Shown: in pieces, positions 7,980 to 16,714 of the stretch
Position numbering within the stretch: position 1 is the stretch's first letter
Layout of the letters: each line of letters begins with the position of its first letter
From: Azoarcus sp.
GTDB lineage: Bacteria; Pseudomonadota; Gammaproteobacteria; Burkholderiales; Rhodocyclaceae
Direction: 5' to 3'
Assembly (NCBI GenBank): GCA_030656215.1
Contig: JAUSOD010000092.1
Span: 1-45,767, forward strand
Length of the DNA stretch: 45,767 bases
Notes under the pieces: model-generated
Told to the model about the DNA's origin: nothing
The model's input: only the letters and a program-made list of their open reading frames with translations
Database searches by the model: none
Translations under genes and position numbers: made by a program

Positions 7980-9659
7980 GTGCTGAGCACATTTCAATAC
8001 CCGAAGTTCGAGTATCGCCGTCCGCCCGAGATTAGCGAGGGCCGCGAAGGGCATTATCCGGTGATCGTGGTCGGCGCCGGTCCGGTGGGGCTGACCGCCG
8101 CGATCGATCTGGCGATGCAGGGGCAGCAGGTGCTGCTGCTCGACAACGACGACAGCGTGTCGATCGGTTCGCGCGGCGTGTGTTACGCCAAGCGCGCGCT
8201 CGAAGTGCTCGACCGCCTGGGCTGTGGCGAGGAGATGGTGCAGAAGGGCGTGTCGTGGAACGTGGGTCGCACCTTCTTCCGCGAGGAAGAGGTGTTCAGC
8301 TTCGATCTGTGCCCGCAGCCCGATCACCATCGGCCCGGCATGATCAACCTGCAGCAGTATTACCTTGAAGACTATCTGGTGAAGCGGGCCCAGCAGTTGC
8401 CCAATCTCGAGATGCGGTTCAAGAACACGGTGATCGCGGTGACCCCGGGCGAGGACAAGGCGACGCTGCGGGTGGAGACGCCCGATGGCGCCTACACCCT
8501 GACCACGGACTGGCTGGTGGTGGCCGACGGTGCGCGCAGCCCGATCCGCACGATGATGGGGCTGGACATCGAAGGCAAGATCTTCATGGACCGCTTCCTG
8601 ATCGCAGATGTGGTGATGAAGGCCGAGTACCCGACCGAGCGCTGGTTCTGGTTCGATCCGCCTTTTCACCCCAACCAGTCGGTGCTGCTGCACCGCCAGG
8701 CCGACAACGTGTGGCGGATCGACTTCCAGCTCGGCTGGCAGGCCGACCCGGAGGAAGAGAAGAAACCCGAGAACGTGATCCCGCGGATCAAGGCCATGCT
8801 GGCAGCGAACGGCACTGAGGACCGCGAGTTCGAGCTCGAATGGGTCAGCGTGTATACCTTCCAGTGCCGTCGCATGAACCGCTTCAACCACGGCCGGGTG
8901 CTGTTCGTCGGCGACGCGGCGCACCAGGTCTCGCCCTTCGGTGCGCGTGGCGCCAACTCCGGCATTCAGGACACCGATAACCTGATGTGGAAGCTCAAGC
9001 TGGTGATGGATGGAAAAGCGCCGGCTTCGCTGCTCGATACCTACAGCGACGAACGCGTTTTTGCGGCTGACGAGAACCTGATGAACTCGACCCGCTCGAC
9101 CGACTTCATCACCCCCAAGAGCGCGGTGAGCAAGACCTTCCGCAACGCGGTGCTGGGCCTGGCCGAGCACTACCCGTTTGCCCGTGCGCTGGTGAATTCG
9201 GGGCGCCTGTCAGTGCCGAGCTTTTTCACCGATTCGTGCCTGAACACCGCCGACAGCGACGCGTTTGCCGGAGTGATGGTGCCGGGGGCGCCGATGGACG
9301 ACGCACCGATCGAAACCGCCAGCGGCGAAAAGTGGTTGCTCGGTGCGCTCGGCAACCGCTTCCAGTTGCTCTACTACGTGAGCGATGCGTCTACGCTAGA
9401 CGCAGCCACCGCCCAGGCCCTGGCGTCGCTGGCCGATGCGCTGATTCCGGTCGAAGCCCTCGTGGTGGCCCAACGCGGCACCGCAACGGCCGGGCTGAAG
9501 ACCCTGATCGACAGCAAGGACCGAATCCGCGAGCGTTACGACCTGAGCCCGGGCAGTTGCTACCTGGCTCGCCCCGACCAGCATGTGGCCGCCCGGTGGC
9601 GTGCCCTCGATGTGGCAAAGGTGCGTGCAGCCGTCGCCCGCGCCACCTGCAACGCATAA
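7980..9659 (+). CDS. FAD-dependent aromatic monooxygenase (class A flavoprotein hydroxylase)
   Basis: From the GTG at 7980 this encodes 559 residues. I chose it because GGAGGA precedes it by about 6 bases; the frame is open further upstream without a comparable site. The Rossmann motif VGAGPVGLTAA, the DG motif (VVADGARSPIR) and the GD motif (FVGDAAHQVSPFGARG) are the three signatures of PHBH-type hydroxylases. Its size and C-terminal extension match the PheA/TfdB/MhpA branch, which hydroxylates phenols or hydroxyphenyl acids with NAD(P)H and oxygen. The next genes start 10 and 263 bases after its stop, so it is cotranscribed with the DUF2783 and VOC genes. It probably makes the dihydroxylated ring that the cluster cleaves. 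The exact substrate cannot be read from sequence. Confidence 0.9.
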   Translation: MLSTFQYPKFEYRRPPEISEGREGHYPVIVVGAGPVGLTAAIDLAMQGQQVLLLDNDDSVSIGSRGVCYAKRALEVLDRLGCGEEMVQKGVSWNVGRTFFREEEVFSFDLCPQPDHHRPGMINLQQYYLEDYLVKRAQQLPNLEMRFKNTVIAVTPGEDKATLRVETPDGAYTLTTDWLVVADGARSPIRTMMGLDIEGKIFMDRFLIADVVMKAEYPTERWFWFDPPFHPNQSVLLHRQADNVWRIDFQLGWQADPEEEKKPENVIPRIKAMLAANGTEDREFELEWVSVYTFQCRRMNRFNHGRVLFVGDAAHQVSPFGARGANSGIQDTDNLMWKLKLVMDGKAPASLLDTYSDERVFAADENLMNSTRSTDFITPKSAVSKTFRNAVLGLAEHYPFARALVNSGRLSVPSFFTDSCLNTADSDAFAGVMVPGAPMDDAPIETASGEKWLLGALGNRFQLLYYVSDASTLDAATAQALASLADALIPVEALVVAQRGTATAGLKTLIDSKDRIRERYDLSPGSCYLARPDQHVAARWRALDVAKVRAAVARATCNA

Positions 9660-9669
9660 GGAGAACGCC

Positions 9670-9894
9670 ATGGCCCTCAATACCCAAGCCAATCTGCAAG
9701 AGCCCGGCAAGCGCTACTTCCGTGCCTTCTCACCCGGCGACGACTTCTACGAAGCGCTGATCGAGACCCACCGCGACCTCACCGACGAGCAAAGCGCGAT
9801 GGTCAACGCCCGCCTGATCCTGTTGCTGGCCAATCACATCGGCGACATCTCGGTGCTGCGCGAGGCGATGAAGATCGCACGCGAAGGCGTCTGA
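9670..9894 (+). CDS. DUF2783 family small protein
   Basis: This 74-residue protein starts at ATG 9670, preceded by AAGGAG overlapping the end of the monooxygenase gene. It is helical and soluble, with no membrane segment or cysteine motif. The conserved stretch runs from LTDEQSAMVNARLILLLA to the C-terminal REAMKIAREG. DUF2783 genes are regularly found right after FAD monooxygenases of this type, so it may be a small partner or chaperone of the hydroxylase. No function is known to me. Confidence 0.8.
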   Translation: MALNTQANLQEPGKRYFRAFSPGDDFYEALIETHRDLTDEQSAMVNARLILLLANHIGDISVLREAMKIAREGV

Positions 9895-9922
9895 ACCCCA
9901 TCCGAAGCAGGAGACAAAGATC

Positions 9923-10465
9923 ATGATCAAGAAGATTCACCACGTAGCCTACCGCTGCAAGGACGCGCTCGAAACGGCGCGCTGGTACGAGAAGCACCTC
10001 GACATGAAGCTGGTGCTGTCGATCGCCGAGGACGCAGTGCCCTCCACCGGCGAAGCCGACCCTTATATGCACATCTTCATGGATGCCGGCATGGGCAATG
10101 TGCTCGCCTTCTTCGAGCTGCCGACACGGGCGCCGATGGGGCGCGACGACAACACGCCGGCATGGACCCAGCACCTGGCGCTGGAGGTCGAGTCGATGGA
10201 GGTGCTGATGGCGGCCAAGGCGCGGCTGGAGGCGGCCGGAATCGACATCGTCGGCCCCACCGATCATGCGCTGTTCCAGTCGATCTACTTCTTCGACCCC
10301 AACGGCCATCGTCTGGAGCTGGCGTGCAACACCGGCAGCCCGAAGATGCTGGAGGCGCTCGACAAGGTGAAATGGGACATGCTCGAAGAGTGGGCGCAGA
10401 CCAAGAAGGCACCCAAGCATGCGGCGTGGATGCACGATGGTAGCTACAAGGAGATGTTCAATTGA
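9923..10465 (+). CDS. VOC-superfamily protein, candidate extradiol dioxygenase
   Basis: This 180-residue protein is a vicinal-oxygen-chelate fold member with paired beta-alpha-beta-beta-beta units. Likely metal ligands are H7 (in KKIHHVAY), E65 (in FFEL), H84 (in TQHLALEVE) and E132 (in HRLELAC). The His, His, Glu set fits a type I extradiol dioxygenase. The extra Glu would also fit a glyoxalase- or isomerase-type member. It sits between the hydroxylase and a fumarylacetoacetate-hydrolase-family gene, and no cupin gentisate or homogentisate dioxygenase is present. This makes it the best ring-cleavage candidate, but that role is inference. A clear AGGAG precedes the ATG, and the stop overlaps the next start. 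Confidence 0.85.
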   Translation: MIKKIHHVAYRCKDALETARWYEKHLDMKLVLSIAEDAVPSTGEADPYMHIFMDAGMGNVLAFFELPTRAPMGRDDNTPAWTQHLALEVESMEVLMAAKARLEAAGIDIVGPTDHALFQSIYFFDPNGHRLELACNTGSPKMLEALDKVKWDMLEEWAQTKKAPKHAAWMHDGSYKEMFN

Positions 10466-11475
10466 AACTCGCCACTCTCAAGCAAGGCGGCCGTGACGGT
10501 ACGCTGGTCGTGGTCAGCCGAGATCTGACCCGCTGCCAGACCGTTGCCGGCATCGCCAAGACGCTGCAGGCTGCGCTCGACGACTGGGACACGGTGCATG
10601 CCGAGCTCGAGCTGGTGTATGACATGCTCAATGCCGGCCATGCCCGGCACGCGGTCCCGTTTCAGCCCGAGCACTGCCATTCGCCGCTGCCGCGCGCCTA
10701 CCAGTGGGCCGATGGTTCGGCCTACATCAACCACGTCGAGCTGGTGCGCAAGGCGCGCAATTCGGAGGTGCCGGCCTCGTTCTACACTGACCCCCTGATG
10801 TACCAGGGCGGCTCGGACAGCTTCATCGGCCCGCGCGACAAGGTGGTGGCCGACGAGAGCTGGGGCATCGACTTCGAGGCCGAAGTGACCGTGGTGACCG
10901 GTGACGTGCCGATGGGCGTGTCGCCTGAAGAGGCGGCGAAGGCCGTCCGTCTGGTGATGCTGGTCAATGATGTGTCCTTGCGCAACCTGATCCCGAACGA
11001 GCTGGCCAAGGGCTTCGGTTTCTTCCAGAGCAAGCCGTCGAGCGCCTTCAGCCCGGTGGCGGTCACGCCGGATGAGCTCGGGGTGGCATGGCGCGATGCC
11101 AAGGTCCATCTGCCACTGGTCGTGGACCTGAACGGCAAGCGCTTCGGGCAGCCGAATGCGGGCGAGGACATGACCTTCAGCTTCGGCCAGTTGATCGCGC
11201 ATGCGGCAAAAACACGGGTGCTGGGTGCGGGCACGATCATCGGTTCGGGCACCGTCTCCAACAAGCAGGGCAACCTGTGGGGCTCGTCGGTGGAGCACGG
11301 TGGCGTGGGCTATTGCTGCCTGGCCGAGGTGCGCACCTACGAGACCATCGAGCAGGGCAAACCCTTAACGCCCTTCATGGTGGCGGGTGATATCGTGCGC
11401 ATCGAGATGTTCGACGGTGAAGGGCACAGCGTGTTCGGCGCAATCGAGAACGAGGTGACGACGCCAGGCCGCTGA
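10462..11475 (+). CDS. fumarylacetoacetate hydrolase family protein
   Basis: This 337-residue protein starts at TTG 10462, nested in the stop of the VOC gene (TTGA) with AAGGAGA upstream, so its translation is coupled. It has an N-terminal FAA_hydrolase_N-like part and a C-terminal FAH catalytic domain. The acidic metal ligands are in GIDFEAEVTVVTGD, followed by the LRNLIPNELAKGFGFFQSKP stretch and a GAGTIIGSGTVSN loop near the C-terminus. Such enzymes cleave C-C bonds of beta-diketo acids such as fumarylacetoacetate or fumarylpyruvate. In this cluster it would hydrolyse the isomerised ring-cleavage product into central metabolites. The family call is strong; the substrate is inferred. Confidence 0.92.
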   Translation: MKLATLKQGGRDGTLVVVSRDLTRCQTVAGIAKTLQAALDDWDTVHAELELVYDMLNAGHARHAVPFQPEHCHSPLPRAYQWADGSAYINHVELVRKARNSEVPASFYTDPLMYQGGSDSFIGPRDKVVADESWGIDFEAEVTVVTGDVPMGVSPEEAAKAVRLVMLVNDVSLRNLIPNELAKGFGFFQSKPSSAFSPVAVTPDELGVAWRDAKVHLPLVVDLNGKRFGQPNAGEDMTFSFGQLIAHAAKTRVLGAGTIIGSGTVSNKQGNLWGSSVEHGGVGYCCLAEVRTYETIEQGKPLTPFMVAGDIVRIEMFDGEGHSVFGAIENEVTTPGR

Positions 11476-11556
11476 GTCGTCGCATGGCGTATCCCGTGAC
11501 TCTGGAGGAGGGGCGGGCCGCCAAGCAGATACCAAAAATAACAGGAGGAGATACCG

Positions 11557-12588
11557 ATGGTGAAGAACAGATTAATGATTTTCGCATTCGGCGCCGCGTC
11601 GATGCTGAGCGCATCGTCCGTGAGCGCGCAGGAGATCATTCTCAAGGTGGCGCACTTCTGGCCCACCACCGCGCTGTCGCACCAGAAGGTGCTGCTGCCG
11701 TGGTGTGACAAGATTGCCAAGGAGTCGGCGAACCGGCTCAAGTGCCAGATCTACCCGGCCATGCAGCTCGGCGGTACGCCGCCACAGCTGATCCAGCAGG
11801 CGGCCGACGGTGTGGCCGACATCGTGTGGACGCTGCCGGGCTATACCGCCGGGCGTTTCCCGTCGGTGGAAGTGTTCGAGCTGCCCTTCATGTCGCGCAA
11901 GTCGGAGTCGACCAGCCGCGCGCTGTGGGAATACGCGGAAAAGTTCTCGCAGAAGGACTTCGCCCAGGTCAAACCGCTGGCCTTCCACGTCCATGACAAC
12001 GGCTATGTGCACGGCAAGAAACCAATCAACACCATGGCCGATTTTCGGGGCATGAAGATGCGCGCACCGACCCGCCTGACCAACAAGATGCTGTCTGCCT
12101 TCGGCGCCTCGCCGGTGGCCATGCCGCTGCCGGCAGTGACGGAATCGATGTCCAAGGGCGTGATCGACGGCTACGTGCTGCCGTGGGAGGTGATCCCGAC
12201 GGTGAAGCTGCACGAGCTGACCAAGTACCACTCCGAGACCGATCCGTCCGAGCCGGCGCTGTACACGGCGGTGTTCACCATCGCGATGAACAAGGCCAAG
12301 TACGAGAGCCTGCCGGCCGACATGAAAAAGGTGATCGACGACAATTCGGGCGCCGACTTCTCGGCCATGATCGGCCGCGTGTGGGACGAGTCCGCTCCCG
12401 CGGCACGGCAGCAGGCGGTTGACCGCGGCAACGTGTTCAACACCATTCCGGCCTCCGAACTCGCCAGTTGGCGCAAGGTGGGCGAGAAGCTCGAATCCGA
12501 TTGGGTCGAGGAGATGAATGGCAAGGGCTATCCGGGCCAGGCCATGCTCGAGAGCGCCAAGAGTCTGATCGAGAAGTACAAGCCGTAA
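11557..12588 (+). CDS. TRAP transporter DctP-type substrate-binding protein
   Basis: This 343-residue periplasmic protein has a signal peptide (residues 1 to about 24, cleaved after SVSA) and the DctP fold. Markers are LKVAHFWPTT at the start of the mature chain, LGGTPPQLIQQAADGVADIV and the FRGMKMRAP motif that binds carboxylates. A strong AGGAGG precedes the ATG. It captures an organic acid for a secondary TRAP transporter. No DctQ or DctM membrane gene is next to it, so it must share membrane subunits encoded elsewhere or act as a sensor. Its place between the hydrolase and the isomerase suggests that it binds the aromatic or carboxylate substrate of this pathway. Confidence 0.93.
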   Translation: MVKNRLMIFAFGAASMLSASSVSAQEIILKVAHFWPTTALSHQKVLLPWCDKIAKESANRLKCQIYPAMQLGGTPPQLIQQAADGVADIVWTLPGYTAGRFPSVEVFELPFMSRKSESTSRALWEYAEKFSQKDFAQVKPLAFHVHDNGYVHGKKPINTMADFRGMKMRAPTRLTNKMLSAFGASPVAMPLPAVTESMSKGVIDGYVLPWEVIPTVKLHELTKYHSETDPSEPALYTAVFTIAMNKAKYESLPADMKKVIDDNSGADFSAMIGRVWDESAPAARQQAVDRGNVFNTIPASELASWRKVGEKLESDWVEEMNGKGYPGQAMLESAKSLIEKYKP

Positions 12589-12613
12589 GCGGCTGCACCC
12601 TTGCGGTATGAGC

Positions 12614-12642
12614 GGGGCCCGGGATTGAAATCCCCGGGCCCC
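12614..12642 (+). terminator. strong GC hairpin after the TRAP gene
   Basis: A perfect 10-bp stem, GGGGCCCGGG paired with CCCGGGCCCC, encloses a 9-base loop 25 bases after the stop. No T-run follows, so it may be an attenuator or mRNA-stabilising hairpin and not a full intrinsic terminator. Confidence 0.6.
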
Positions 12643-12716
12643 GTTGCGTATGCTGTTCCCGACAATACACCGCCAGAAGTGCCCAGAAGTGCCCCGACCA
12701 CTCTCAGGAGACCGCA

Positions 12717-13361
12717 GTGAAGCTCTACACCTATTTCCGCAGTTCGGCTGCCTACCGTGTTCGCATTGCGCTGAACCTGAAGGGACTGGCGTACCAGGCA
12801 ATTCCGGTGCACCTGCTCCGTACCGGCGGGGAGCATCGGCAGGAGGATTATCTCGCCATCAATCCGGCCGCGCTGGTGCCTGCGCTGGTGGATGGGGAAA
12901 GGGCCTTGTCCCAGTCGATGGCGATCATCGAATATCTCGACGAAACACATCCGGAGCCGTCACTGCTGCCTGGCGCGGCGACCGACCGCGCGCGTATTCG
13001 CGGCATTGCGCAGGCGATTGCGTGCGACATCCATCCGCTCAACAACCTGCGGGTGCTGCAGTATCTGGGGCGCGAGTTGGGGGCAACCAAGGAGCAGAAG
13101 GATGCGTGGTACCGCCACTGGGTGGAGCTGGGGCTCGAAGCACTGGAAACCACGCTTGCTGGGGATGCGCGCACCGGTGCGTTCTGCCACGGCGACACCC
13201 CGACCTTGGCCGATTGCTGCCTGGTGCCGCAGGTGTTCAACGCGCGCCGCCTCAACTGCCGCATCGACAAGCTGGCGGTGATCAACCGTATTGTCGAGCG
13301 CTGCGAGGCGATGGAGTCGTTCCGCCTCGCGGCACCCGAGAATCAGCCCGACGCGGAGTGA
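12717..13361 (+). CDS. maiA: maleylacetoacetate isomerase-type zeta GST
   Basis: This 214-residue protein starts at GTG 12717, preceded by CAGGAGACC. The N-terminal thioredoxin-like domain carries SSAAYRVRIAL, the zeta-class GST signature whose first Ser activates glutathione, followed by cis-Pro in ALVPAL and QSMAII. The C-terminal helical domain follows. The enzyme isomerises maleylacetoacetate or maleylpyruvate to the fumaryl isomer with glutathione. This is exactly the step needed before the fumarylacetoacetate-hydrolase-family enzyme of this cluster. Maleylpyruvate isomerases of the same family cannot be told apart from sequence alone, so the precise substrate stays open. Confidence 0.9.
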   Translation: MKLYTYFRSSAAYRVRIALNLKGLAYQAIPVHLLRTGGEHRQEDYLAINPAALVPALVDGERALSQSMAIIEYLDETHPEPSLLPGAATDRARIRGIAQAIACDIHPLNNLRVLQYLGRELGATKEQKDAWYRHWVELGLEALETTLAGDARTGAFCHGDTPTLADCCLVPQVFNARRLNCRIDKLAVINRIVERCEAMESFRLAAPENQPDAE

Positions 13362-13464
13362 ATCGCCCGCTGGCATTGGCTCTGTTCGGAGGCGGGCGTG
13401 GTTGAAAGCGGACGTGTTCGGATGGTGGCGTGTTTAGATGGTGACACGTGTTCCCGGCCCGGTT

Positions 13465-14328
13465 TCAGCGTGCGCCGGTGATGTTCCCCAGCCGGCCGGA
13501 GATTTCGCGGGCGCAGGCCAGCACCTTGCTTGCGGTCGAGCCCTTCCATTCGGTGTCGAACGTGCCTGCCGGGCCCATCGCCGTGATGGCCAGTGCCAGT
13601 CCGCCGCTGTTGTCGAATACGGGTGCGGCGAAGGCATTGATGCCCGGGATCGGGTGCCCGAGCGCGCGTGCAAGGCCGTGTTTGCGGACTTCGGCCAGGG
13701 CTTCGTCGACGTGGCGCCTGGACATGCGCAGCGCGGGCTGTTCGCCGCTGGCCAGGCGGGAGAGTTCTTCTTCGACCAACGGGCTGGTGATGCGCTCGGG
13801 CAGAAAAGCCGCAAAAACCCGTCCGGTGGCGGTGAGCATCAAGGGCGTCATCACCGTGCCGGGGCGCATATTGACGTGAATTGGCCGGCGGCACTCCTCG
13901 ATGCGGATGATGGTCGGGCCGAGATTTCCCCATACCGCAATTGCCACGTTGAGCTGGATGTCGTCGGCCAGGTTGGCCACTTCCGGCATTGCGGCCTTGA
14001 GCGGGTCTAGCGCGTGCAGGGCGGTCAGCCCCATCTGCAGCGAGAATGGGCCGAGGCCGTAGCGGCCGGTGATGGCGTCCTGCTCGATCAACCCAAGCTT
14101 GCCGAAACTGACCAGATAGGGATGCGCCTTGGCCGGCGGCATGCCGGCCTCGCGGGCGAGATCCTTGAGCATCATCGGCGTGCCGTTGTGCACCAGGGCT
14201 TGCAGCAGGGCGCCGCCGACTTCGATCGATTGAATGCCGCGGCGGTCGGCGCGCTCGGTGCTGCGCTCCTCGGCGCCGTCCTGGTCGGGCGCAGGAGGTG
14301 GGGTGCCGGGTTTGTCGGGTATGAGCAT
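13465..14328 (-). CDS. IclR-family transcriptional regulator
   Basis: This 287-residue protein has a proline-rich N-terminal tail (about residues 1-35). A winged helix-turn-helix follows (about 38-95; LLQALVHNGTPMMLKDLARE is its first half), then an IclR effector domain from about 110 onward. The C-terminal ALAITAMGPAGTFD stretch is typical. It is convergent with maiA and divergent from the sugar dehydrogenase gene. IclR proteins often control aromatic catabolism (PcaR, PobR, MhpR and similar), so regulation of the upstream cluster is likely. The AATTC-N9-GAATT inverted repeat in front of this gene is a possible self-operator. Confidence 0.9.
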   Translation of the reverse strand: MLIPDKPGTPPPAPDQDGAEERSTERADRRGIQSIEVGGALLQALVHNGTPMMLKDLAREAGMPPAKAHPYLVSFGKLGLIEQDAITGRYGLGPFSLQMGLTALHALDPLKAAMPEVANLADDIQLNVAIAVWGNLGPTIIRIEECRRPIHVNMRPGTVMTPLMLTATGRVFAAFLPERITSPLVEEELSRLASGEQPALRMSRRHVDEALAEVRKHGLARALGHPIPGINAFAAPVFDNSGGLALAITAMGPAGTFDTEWKGSTASKVLACAREISGRLGNITGAR

Positions 14329-14415
14329 GTCGGTCTTGCTTGGGTAGGTTGGCGGGTTGCGGAAGCTGCCTTCCCGATCGGATGCGGATGAACTCCGGCT
14401 TTGATCTGGATGAAT

Positions 14416-14434
14416 AAATTCCGCATGAACGAAT
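14416..14434. promoter_or_regulatory. possible operator between the IclR gene and the sugar dehydrogenase gene
   Basis: An AATTC-N9-GAATT inverted repeat lies in the 159-base divergent intergenic region, about 90 bases upstream of the IclR start. Half-site size and spacing suit a dimeric winged-HTH regulator, but there is only one copy and no comparison. Confidence 0.25.
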
Positions 14435-14487
14435 TGTGTCGCATGTTGCCTCAGAGGTGAAATTCAATCTGATGAGTCGGGGAAAAA

Positions 14488-15684
14488 ATGATGACGATCG
14501 ACGCAATGCAGGCGGTTCGGCGGGGGGCTGTTTGGTGCTTGAGCGGCAATGTGGGAGGGCGCGGCGTGCGCACCGCTGCGCTCTCGATCTTGTTGCTGCT
14601 CGGCCCGAGCTGGACGATTGCGCAGACGCCTTCGGATGCATCGGCGGGCAAGGTCCGTGTGGTCGAGGTGGCACGTGGGCTGGAGATGCCGTGGGGGCTG
14701 GCCTTTCTGCCCGACGGGCGGATGCTGGTGACCGAACGGCCGGGGCGGATGCGTATCGTGTCGCTCTCAGGCGAATTGTCCGCCCCCCTTGCCGGGGTGC
14801 CCGAGGTGCAGGCGCGCGGGCAGGGGGGCTTGCTCGATGTGGTGCTCAGCCCTGCTTTCGCCACCGATCGCACCGTGTTCTTTTCGTTCTCGCAACCCAC
14901 CGCCAGCGGCGCACGCACCGCGGTGGCACGTGCCGAGCTCGATGTCGATGCGCTGCAGTTGCGTGCGCTCAAGGTGGTGTTTGCGCAGAAGGATGAACCC
15001 TCGGGCAACAACCACTGGGGTTCCCGGCTGGTGTTCGGTCGAGATGGCAACCTGTTCATCACCCTCGGCGATCGTTTCAGCCACCGCGACCGGGCGCAGG
15101 ATCTCGACAGTCATCTGGGCAAGATCGTGCGCATTCGCCCGGACGGTTCGGTTCCGCCCGACAATCCCTTTGTCGGGCGCAAGGGCGCCTTGCCCGAGAT
15201 CTGGTCGTACGGACACCGCAATGTGCAGGGCGCGGCGCTGCATCCGGTGACCGGTAGCCTGTGGGCTCATGAGCATGGTCCGCAGGGCGGCGACGAGGTC
15301 AACGAGGTGCTGGCCGGGCGCAACTACGGCTGGCCGGTCATTACCTACGGCAGGGAGTACGTCATCGGTACGCGGATCGGCGAGGGTAGCGAACGCGCGG
15401 ATGTGGAGCCGCCGCGTCATCAATGGACGCCTTCGATTGCGCCCTCCGGCATGGTTTTCTACACCGGCAGCGCCTACCCGGGATGGAGCGGAAACCTGTT
15501 TGTGGGCGCGCTCAAGTTCCAGTTGCTGGCACGCTTGACCGAGCAGGGCGGCGAGGTGCGCGAGGCGGAGCGCTTGTTGCAGGATTACGGCAAGCGTATC
15601 CGTGACGTGCGCCAGGGGCCGGATGGCAAGCTCTGGTTGCTCGAGGAAACGAATGGCGCGGTGTTGAGGCTCGATCCGATCTGA
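14488..15684 (+). CDS. PQQ-dependent aldose sugar dehydrogenase (YliI/GDH-B-like)
   Basis: This 398-residue six-bladed beta-propeller protein belongs to the glucose/sorbosone dehydrogenase family. It oxidises aldose sugars in the periplasm with PQQ. Family marks include LEMPWGLAFLPDGRMLVTER, the catalytic-His stretch NNHWGSRLVFGRDGNLF, YGHRNVQGAALHP and HEHGPQGGDEVN. A signal peptide (TAALSILLLLGPSWTIAQ) begins only at about residue 29. The true start may therefore be GTG 14566, which has GGGAGGG 6 bases upstream and places the signal at the N-terminus. ATG 14488, preceded by GGGGA, is the longer option. No PQQ synthesis genes are in the window. Confidence 0.87.
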   Translation: MMTIDAMQAVRRGAVWCLSGNVGGRGVRTAALSILLLLGPSWTIAQTPSDASAGKVRVVEVARGLEMPWGLAFLPDGRMLVTERPGRMRIVSLSGELSAPLAGVPEVQARGQGGLLDVVLSPAFATDRTVFFSFSQPTASGARTAVARAELDVDALQLRALKVVFAQKDEPSGNNHWGSRLVFGRDGNLFITLGDRFSHRDRAQDLDSHLGKIVRIRPDGSVPPDNPFVGRKGALPEIWSYGHRNVQGAALHPVTGSLWAHEHGPQGGDEVNEVLAGRNYGWPVITYGREYVIGTRIGEGSERADVEPPRHQWTPSIAPSGMVFYTGSAYPGWSGNLFVGALKFQLLARLTEQGGEVREAERLLQDYGKRIRDVRQGPDGKLWLLEETNGAVLRLDPI

Positions 15685-15783
15685 ATGTGCGGGTGGAGGT
15701 GAAGGGGGCCCGCAATGGAGGGCTGCGCTGGGGCGGGACGATGCTAGACTCGATCCGAATTCATCGTTCAGGTGCCTGGTCCC

Positions 15784-16698
15784 ATGTCATTTCTCGATTC
15801 GCTGCGCAATCTGTTCAAGGTGCCGCCCGCGCCGGCGCGCCCGTATCACGGCCTGCGCGAGCATACGGTGCAGTGTCTCGGGCCGCATGGCCTGCACCGT
15901 ATGGCGTATACCGAATGGGGTGATCCGAAAAATCCGCGCGTCCTCGTCTGTGCCCATGGCCTGACCCGCAATGGCCGTGACTTCGACGATCTGGCGCGTG
16001 CGCTGGCGGACCACTACCGCGTGATTTGCCCCGATGTCGTGGGCCGCGGGCGAAGCGACTGGCTCGGGGTCAAGGCGGATTACGGCTTTCCGCTGTATGT
16101 GGCGGACATGATCACGCTGATCGCTCGGCTCGATGTCGAGTCGGTACATTGGTTCGGCACCTCGATGGGCGGCCTCATCGGCATGCTGATTGCCAGTCAA
16201 CCGCACTCGCCGATCAAGCGTCTGGTGCTCAACGATGTCGGTCCGGTGGTGACGGCGGTGTCCTTGCGCCGTATCGGGCAGTATGTCGGCACGGCGCCGC
16301 GGTTCTCCACGATGGCCGATGCAGAGGCCTACATCCGCATGGTGAGCGCGCCCTTCGGTCCGCTGACCGACGCGCAGTGGCGTCACCTCACCGAGTACAC
16401 CGTGCGCCCGGTCGAAGGTGGCTTTGCGATGGTGTACGACCCGGGTATCGGCGATGTTTTCCGCAACGCGCCGATTCTGGTCGACGTCGATTGGTGGGAC
16501 ACCTACGACCGCATCCGCTGCCCGACGCTGGCACTTCGCGGCGCGGAGTCTGACCTGCTCGAACACGAAACCCTGGTGGCGATGTCGAAGCGCGGACCGA
16601 AGGCCGGCATCGTCGAGTTTCCGGGGGTCGGTCACGCGCCGATGATGATGGATGAGGGCCAGATTGCGGTCGTGCGCGAGTTCCTGCTCGAGGCCTGA
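15784..16698 (+). CDS. alpha/beta-hydrolase
   Basis: This 304-residue protein has the alpha/beta-hydrolase fold. The oxyanion strand is VLVCAHGLTRNGRDFDDLA, the nucleophile elbow is GTSMGG with S127, and the late catalytic His lies in GVGHAPMMM. The acid is probably the Asp in GAESDLLEHET. I prefer ATG 15784 because MSFLDSLRNLF begins a typical conserved N-terminus; a GTG at 15772 would add four residues. The Shine-Dalgarno is poor. The substrate is unknown. Close homologues in betaproteobacteria are annotated simply as hydrolases, and no neighbour points to a pathway. Confidence 0.87.
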   Translation: MSFLDSLRNLFKVPPAPARPYHGLREHTVQCLGPHGLHRMAYTEWGDPKNPRVLVCAHGLTRNGRDFDDLARALADHYRVICPDVVGRGRSDWLGVKADYGFPLYVADMITLIARLDVESVHWFGTSMGGLIGMLIASQPHSPIKRLVLNDVGPVVTAVSLRRIGQYVGTAPRFSTMADAEAYIRMVSAPFGPLTDAQWRHLTEYTVRPVEGGFAMVYDPGIGDVFRNAPILVDVDWWDTYDRIRCPTLALRGAESDLLEHETLVAMSKRGPKAGIVEFPGVGHAPMMMDEGQIAVVREFLLEA

Positions 16699-16714
16699 CC
16701 GAGCGCGAACTGTC

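Noticed and set aside
7827-9170. 447-codon open frame antisense to the FAD monooxygenase
   Set aside because: It is a shadow frame over all three flavoprotein signatures of the real gene, with no motif of its own.
12614-12642. Riboswitch between the TRAP gene and maiA
   Set aside because: Only a simple hairpin is visible, without a conserved aptamer core.
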